A DNA stretch of 64,000 nucleotides from Bdellovibrionaceae bacterium UBA1609 (GTDB taxonomy: Bacteria > Bdellovibrionota > Bdellovibrionia > Bdellovibrionales > UBA1609). Every line of letters starts with the position of its first letter. The first letter of the stretch is position 1. Below are positions 59,765 through 64,000 of this stretch, one piece after another. The translations under genes and the position numbers were made by a program. The stretch is taken from NCBI GenBank assembly GCA_002321895.1, contig DCMZ01000014.1:1-64000 (forward strand). Direction: 5' to 3'. The notes beneath the pieces were generated by a model. That model was given only the letters and a program-made list of their open reading frames with translations. It was not told the DNA's origin and made no database searches.

Positions 59765-60676
59765 ATGCTCAAATTTACCATCCTTCTTTATGGCCTTTTA
59801 CATAGCTCACTTTTGCATGCAAGTTTCAATTACAAGGATTTGAAGAGGCAATACGACCAAATGGTTAACGAACCCTACCTCCTTATTCCACACAAAGAAT
59901 CTTATTTTCTTCCACTCTCTTACAACGACAACCCTAACCACGAGCCCTACGAAGACATTGAACAACTTTCTGAGTATAGTGAAAGAGGCGAATACACTCG
60001 ACATCTTGAGTCCGAATTCCAAATCAGCTTCATGACTCTGACGAACAAAAATATTTTTGGCACCAACTTTAATACCTTTTTAGCCTATACACATAGATCC
60101 TACTGGCAGCTATACAACGAAGATTGGTCACGGCCCTTTCGTGAAACCAACTACAACCCTGAAGTATTTGCCCGTTATGTCTTTGATGACCCATTAGAAT
60201 TTTTGGGATTTAAATTTATGGTTTATGATATTGGGCTGGAACATGAGTCCAATGGACAAATTCAGGAACTCTCCCGTAGCTGGAACAGAGTATTTGGCAG
60301 AGCCGCTATTTTAACTGGAACGACATTTTTAAGCTTAAAGGTTTGGTATCGACTCCCAGAAAAGGAATCACTGGATGATAATCCTAGAATTTACCAATAC
60401 AAAGGCTACGCTTCCCTTACCGCAAAAACTTTTGTTAATTCCAGTATGGTTCAGCTCACTCTGTATCCTGGAACAAAATATGCGGGAGGTGAGTTGACCT
60501 ACAGCGCCCATTGGAAAAATAGTATTCATTTTTATACTAAAATTTCATACGGCTATGGCATATCCCTTCAAGACTTTGACAACGAAACTCGTCGGATCGG
60601 GATTGGAATTTCATTAGGGGATTTCTTCCAAGCCTCTCTGAAGAATCAAACACCTAGAAATCAAAACGAATTGTAA
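59765..60676 (+). CDS. pldA: outer-membrane phospholipase A (OMPLA)
   Basis: A 303-residue protein with signal peptide (ILLYGLLHSSLLHA). The beta-barrel signature is present: FLAYTHRSYWQLYNE, PFRETNYNPEVFARYVF, and the catalytic GLEHESNGQIQELSRSWNR with His160, Ser162 and Asn174, matching H142/S144/N156 of E. coli PldA. It hydrolyses phospholipids in the outer membrane when dimerised with Ca. In a predator it could help membrane breakdown; that is inference. It converges with the LigB-like gene, whose stop is 2 bases away. Confidence 0.92.
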   Translation: MLKFTILLYGLLHSSLLHASFNYKDLKRQYDQMVNEPYLLIPHKESYFLPLSYNDNPNHEPYEDIEQLSEYSERGEYTRHLESEFQISFMTLTNKNIFGTNFNTFLAYTHRSYWQLYNEDWSRPFRETNYNPEVFARYVFDDPLEFLGFKFMVYDIGLEHESNGQIQELSRSWNRVFGRAAILTGTTFLSLKVWYRLPEKESLDDNPRIYQYKGYASLTAKTFVNSSMVQLTLYPGTKYAGGELTYSAHWKNSIHFYTKISYGYGISLQDFDNETRRIGIGISLGDFFQASLKNQTPRNQNEL

Positions 60677-60677
60677 A

Positions 60678-61553
60678 CTACGAGAAAGCTAAACACCGCA
60701 TAGACATGGAAGCATTCTGAAACCCTTCAAAAGTAAACTTCATAGTGTCACTGGAGTCAGCCGCTCCTAGCGCATACACAAACGGCAAGTAATGCTCTAG
60801 TGTGGGTATACTTAGCTTTCCCGCTTGAGAATTCCGAGCCTCTGTTACCAGCGGATCAAAGTCTCTTGCCAAAAGTTTGCTCTTTGCCCACTCATCGAAC
60901 TCCAATGCCCAGTCATGCGGATTCGCATTGATGTTCCAATCAATCTCACCTAAATTATGAACTATATTGCCACTACCGATAATCATAACCCCTTGGTCTC
61001 TCAGGAAACGAAGGCTTTTACCAAGCTCATAGTGGTCCCGCATACTCTTTGAACGATCTAAACTCAACTGAATGACTGGGATATCTGCTTTTGGGTAAAT
61101 ATGCCTTAGAATAGACCAGGCCCCATGATCCAGACCCCATCCCCCTCTATCTATGGCAACTTGAGGATCTATTATCGTAGAAGATATTTGATCGGCTAAA
61201 GTGGGTCTTCCTGGCGCAGGATATTGAACATTGAAAAGTTCCTTTGGGAAGCCATAAAAATCATGAATAGTTCTTGGTTTATCCATTCCAGTAACATGGC
61301 TACCTTGAGTCTCCCAATGAGCTGATACCATTAGTATTGCCTTTGGTCTTGGCAACTCAGCTCCCAATTTTGAAAGACTTTCTGTAAATTCATTCTTCTG
61401 GATCGCGTTCATAGGAGAACCATGTCCCAAAAATAAAACTGGCACTTTTTCTAATTTACTACCATTCATCTTTAAAAACTCCTTACCCAAAACAGCAGAT
61501 AGAATTCCAAAGATACCGCCACCGATTAACTCTCTCCGCCCCAATTTAATCAT
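60678..61553 (-). CDS. LigB/DODA-type extradiol dioxygenase with Tat-like leader
   Basis: I chose ATG 61553, giving 291 residues; 61577 would overlap the upstream gene. Metal ligands His44 (LGHGSPMNA) and His79 (VSAHWET) and the later segments IGSGNIVHNLGEIDWNIN and ARNSQAGKLSIPTLEHYLPF match YgiD-type 4,5-DOPA/catechol dioxygenases. The N-terminus LGRRELIGGGIFGILSAVLG has a twin-arginine pattern, which the cytoplasmic YgiD lacks, so export is possible. It overlaps or abuts the glutathione-transferase-like gene and ends an operon with YceI. Confidence 0.82.
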   Translation of the reverse strand: MIKLGRRELIGGGIFGILSAVLGKEFLKMNGSKLEKVPVLFLGHGSPMNAIQKNEFTESLSKLGAELPRPKAILMVSAHWETQGSHVTGMDKPRTIHDFYGFPKELFNVQYPAPGRPTLADQISSTIIDPQVAIDRGGWGLDHGAWSILRHIYPKADIPVIQLSLDRSKSMRDHYELGKSLRFLRDQGVMIIGSGNIVHNLGEIDWNINANPHDWALEFDEWAKSKLLARDFDPLVTEARNSQAGKLSIPTLEHYLPFVYALGAADSSDTMKFTFEGFQNASMSMRCLAFS

Positions 61554-61554
61554 G

Positions 61555-62457
61555 TTAAGCTTGCCCCAAAGGGACAATCCCAGATGGATTTAATTCTACC
61601 ACCTTATAATAGAGACTTTTAATTTGATCCGGTTTAAATGTATTTGCAATGCTTTCGATAGCGAGCAAATCATTCTTGTACCTTTCAATATTTTGAAAAT
61701 CTTTGAGTCGCTTTATATTACATTTGAAAATTCCGTGATAGGCAACATCAAACCTTAGCAGTGTTGGCAATAGTGAAATATCCGCACCTGTTAAACTATC
61801 CCCTACAAGAAACTTTCGCCCTGCCAACTTAGCATCAAGCTTCTCAAGTTCCTTGAACAGCTGAGTAACCTCTAGCTCATACACCTCTTGTGACTTAGCA
61901 AACCCGGTTCTATAGCAGGCGTTATTAATAGCATCGTAATTATAATCTATTTCACCTGCTATTTTATCGCTTAAATTCTCATCGAAGAGATTAAACTTTT
62001 TATTGGAGAACTCTCTAAAAGTATCATTAAACATTTTGATGATCTCCAAGGACTCATTGTTAACAATTGTCTCTTCCTTGCCATCCCATAAAACAGGTAC
62101 TGTAACTCTTCCTGTGTAGTTGCTATCTGCCTTTAGATACAATTCTTGGAGATATTTAAAACCATAATTCTTATCTTTATATTTTTCCGAAAAGTACCAG
62201 CCCATTTCGCCAACATGTGGCTCAACAACAATCAGGTTAACAAAATCTTGCAATCCCAAAAGCTGAAGAGTCATTATAGTTCTATGAGCCCAAGGGCAAG
62301 CATAAGAGACATAGAGGGAATATCTCCCCCTATCGTCTTCTTGAAGTTTATCCAGGGTGCCTCTAAATTTAGTTTGCATTCGTTGAAAGTTTCCACTTTC
62401 ATCATGCTCAGTCCACTCTGTGGTCCATTTTCCATTTACAAGCATTCCGAGAGCCAT
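61555..62457 (-). CDS. glutathionyl-hydroquinone reductase (YqjG/ECM4-like)
   Basis: I chose ATG 62457 behind GGAGAAGG, giving 300 residues. The thioredoxin-like N-terminal domain has the catalytic Cys54 in YACPWAHRTIM; the C-terminal helical domain has CYRTGFAKSQEVYELEVTQL then GADISLLPTLLRFDVAYHGI, the xi-class GST pattern. These enzymes remove glutathione from glutathionyl-hydroquinones. With LigB-type dioxygenase and YceI under a LysR, the operon probably handles quinones or catechols. Confidence 0.88.
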   Translation of the reverse strand: MALGMLVNGKWTTEWTEHDESGNFQRMQTKFRGTLDKLQEDDRGRYSLYVSYACPWAHRTIMTLQLLGLQDFVNLIVVEPHVGEMGWYFSEKYKDKNYGFKYLQELYLKADSNYTGRVTVPVLWDGKEETIVNNESLEIIKMFNDTFREFSNKKFNLFDENLSDKIAGEIDYNYDAINNACYRTGFAKSQEVYELEVTQLFKELEKLDAKLAGRKFLVGDSLTGADISLLPTLLRFDVAYHGIFKCNIKRLKDFQNIERYKNDLLAIESIANTFKPDQIKSLYYKVVELNPSGIVPLGQA

Positions 62458-62467
62458 TGCCTTCTCC

Positions 62468-62995
62468 TTATTTAGTAACAATCTTGAATTTTACAGTAAT
62501 AGTGTCCGCAATGATTTTGTCCCCTAAGTTCTTAAAGAAATTTCCAGATCCATAAACCACACCATACTTAGTTCTATCAAACCCCAACTCACCAGTATAA
62601 ACCTTACCCTTTTTTGTGAAGGGAATTGTCACATCATTGGTTTTACCCTTTACAGTCAACTTTCCATAAAGATAACCACTGTCGATTTTTTCTATTTGAA
62701 GTTTAGCCGTTGGGTACTTTTTTACTTCAAAAAAGTCTGCACTTTTAATGTGCCCAAGAAACTTACCTTTCATTTCACCCTTTAGAGTGGTCTCACCAAT
62801 TGAGTTCATATCTACTATGATTTCCCCTTTACCATCGTCGATGCTGGCCTTTTTAATTTTTATAGGTCCAGTGTGAAAGTCGCCTACAATCTTTGACCCT
62901 CTCCAAGTAAGTGAACTTTTCCCTAAATCAATATTTTCGGCCCATACTGTTGAAGACGCGAAAAAAAGTGTGATTGCTAAAATATATGTTTTCAT
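62468..62995 (-). CDS. YceI-family periplasmic lipid-binding protein
   Basis: I chose ATG 62995 behind AAAGGAGA, giving 175 residues with signal peptide (MKTYILAITLFFASSTVWA). YceI pattern: NIDLGKSSLTWRGSKIVGDF, then YPTAKLQIEKIDSGYLYGKL and FDRTKYGVVYGSGNFFKNLG. YceI proteins form a lipocalin-like barrel binding isoprenoid quinones. It is the first gene of the operon with the GST- and LigB-like genes and is divergent from a LysR gene. Confidence 0.9.
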   Translation of the reverse strand: MKTYILAITLFFASSTVWAENIDLGKSSLTWRGSKIVGDFHTGPIKIKKASIDDGKGEIIVDMNSIGETTLKGEMKGKFLGHIKSADFFEVKKYPTAKLQIEKIDSGYLYGKLTVKGKTNDVTIPFTKKGKVYTGELGFDRTKYGVVYGSGNFFKNLGDKIIADTITVKFKIVTK

Positions 62996-63021
62996 TAAAT
63001 TCTCCTTTGTCTGAAACATGT

Positions 63022-63092
63022 ATCTATTATCGACTTCAATTAAGCGTTGCAGTAGAGGACAATATTGCAATATAATGTTCCATATAAGGAAC
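63022..63092. promoter_or_regulatory. divergent promoter with two palindromes
   Basis: ATATTGCAATAT (63062-63073) is a perfect 12-bp palindrome, and GTTCC-ATATAA-GGAAC (63077-63092) is a second dyad, ending 7 bases before the LysR start. ATCTATTATCGAC (63022-63034) recurs in the promoter of the LysR gene at 47726. These are candidate LysR sites for the YceI operon. Confidence 0.45.
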
Positions 63093-63099
63093 ACTAAAT

Positions 63100-63969
63100 A
63101 TGGATTATAACTTATTGAAAATATTCGTAAAAGTTGCAGATTGCGGAAGCTTAACCAAAGCGTCAAAAGTCCTAAATCATCCAAAATCCAAGATAAGTCG
63201 AGACCTGGTCAAATTGGAAAATGAGTTGGAGCAAACCCTGCTGATCAGAACCCCCCGAGGAATCACACTCACCGAGCAGGGCTTTAGCCTACTCCAGTCC
63301 ACTAGAAGCCAATTAGATGCCCTAGAATCGTCTCTACAAAAATTAAAAAGTGATCCCAATAACATTAAAGGAAACATTAAAATCACAGCTCCTGAAGACT
63401 TATCCCAGTTCATTTTAACTCGGCTTATTACAGAATTTATGGATATCTATCCGGATGTCACAATTGAACTCTATTCCACTTCGGAATTTTTGGATTTTAG
63501 AAAGAACAATATAGATTTAGCACTTAGAATTGGAAAACTGAAAGATTCTAGCTTAATTCAAAAAAAGATTATTGATGTCGATGTTATTTTTGTGGCTTCA
63601 AAAATGTATATCAAAGCCAGCGGTGAAATTAGTACTTTAGAAGATCTAAGATCTCATTCCGTCGCGTCCATCAAAGATATTGATGGTAGCAGCTTTAGCA
63701 AGACCCTACTTAAAGACCAAAAGTTAAAGTTCTCTTCTAACTCCATGTCTGTACTAAAGGACTTTGTGGAATTAGATAAGGGGGTGGCCACTCTTCCCTA
63801 TTTCCTTTGCAAAAAAGAAATCGCTACTCATCAGTTTTTACATATTCTTCCTAAACACAACTATTTGAGTCGATCCCTATTTCTACTCTCCCCACCTTCG
63901 TCTTTTTCTCCAAAGCATGTGAAGCTCTTTAAAAAATTTCTTTCCGAGAGGATACCATTAGAACTTTGA
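63100..63969 (+). CDS. LysR-family transcriptional regulator
   Basis: A 289-residue protein of the same branch as the LysR at 47726: LKIFVKVADCGSLTKASKVL then NHPKSKISRDLVKLENELEQ and TLLIRTPRGITLTEQG. The effector domain starts near residue 95 (GNIKITAPEDLSQFILTRLI). It is divergent from the YceI - hydroquinone reductase - dioxygenase operon, which it most likely activates in response to a quinone-like inducer; the inducer is inference. The gene ends 31 bases before the window end. Confidence 0.9.
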   Translation: MDYNLLKIFVKVADCGSLTKASKVLNHPKSKISRDLVKLENELEQTLLIRTPRGITLTEQGFSLLQSTRSQLDALESSLQKLKSDPNNIKGNIKITAPEDLSQFILTRLITEFMDIYPDVTIELYSTSEFLDFRKNNIDLALRIGKLKDSSLIQKKIIDVDVIFVASKMYIKASGEISTLEDLRSHSVASIKDIDGSSFSKTLLKDQKLKFSSNSMSVLKDFVELDKGVATLPYFLCKKEIATHQFLHILPKHNYLSRSLFLLSPPSSFSPKHVKLFKKFLSERIPLEL

Positions 63970-64000
63970 ATCCACTTGGCCGTTTGCCAACGCAAATTGA

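Noticed and set aside
61160..61182. Third copy of ATCTATTATCG as a regulatory site
   Set aside because: It lies inside the LigB-like coding sequence, so it is probably chance and weakens the motif claim.
1..64000. CRISPR arrays
   Set aside because: No regular 25-40 bp repeats with unique spacers; the repeats present are widely spaced palindromic elements.
1..64000. Complete insertion sequence or RAYT/Y1 transposase
   Set aside because: No reading frame shows DDE, HUH or serine-recombinase motifs; only a possible tyrosine-recombinase fragment was seen.

Overview
The window looks like a moderately AT-rich Gram-negative chromosome. Very many predicted exported proteins and lipoproteins, frequent TTG/GTG starts behind strong GGAGG sites, an HTH protein of the TIGR02147 type, an outer-membrane phospholipase, a type IV pilin-like protein and several secreted peptidases together suggest a Bdellovibrionota-like (Bdellovibrio relative) bacterium. 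That placement is inference; no rRNA or tRNA gene in the window confirms it.

Bases 1 to about 21 kb form a repeat-rich accessory region. Five copies of a sequence matching the 3' end of an alanine-accepting RNA (tmRNA or tRNA-Ala; core CCGCCTCCACCA) lie at 13-24, 322-333, 4731-4742, 4906-4917 and 14388-14399. They look like nested attachment-site remnants. A 114-bp unit ending in this core is duplicated (220-333, 4804-4917), as is an 80-bp unit (101-180, 5398-5476). About eleven 60-70 bp palindromic elements, in related subfamilies A, B and C and all in one orientation, separate one- to few-gene modules. Several genes here are broken: a tyrosine-recombinase-like fragment, a TrmO-like fragment, an ORF split by a 70-bp element, and a GyrI-like gene with an internal TAG. 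Intact cargo includes an exported papain-like peptidase with a small secreted partner, a TPR lipoprotein, a DJ-1/PfpI protein divergent from a LysR regulator, an ABM monooxygenase, an S9A oligopeptidase, a TIGR02147 regulator and a Spy/CpxP-like protein.

From 20.7 to 43 kb the genes are packed more normally. There is a same-strand series with a membrane metal-dependent-hydrolase-like protein, a ZIP transporter, a class D beta-lactamase and a GNAT acetyltransferase; a DUF2157/GDYXXLXY membrane pair; a TetR regulator beside two small secreted proteins; an MBL-fold enzyme; an exported aldo/keto reductase fused to an NTF2-like domain; YaiI; a YbiT-type ABC-F protein whose second ATP site is degenerate; a CrtA-like protein; GNAT and Nudix enzymes; and a lipoprotein esterase.

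From 43 to 64 kb there are a 985-residue lipoprotein with LamG-like and CxxCH motifs, an NmrA/LysR divergent pair, RsgA, a membrane LuxR-type regulator, DUF2231, a DoxX/TetR pair sharing operator boxes, CsaA, an M23 peptidase, a pilin-like protein, a trypsin-like protease, an FMN reductase, PldA, and a LigB/DODA - glutathionyl-hydroquinone reductase - YceI operon divergent from a third LysR regulator. Three palindromes of a further subfamily (D) sit at gene ends at 43.2, 46.7 and 48.6 kb. No CRISPR array, complete IS, integrase or intact RNA gene was found.
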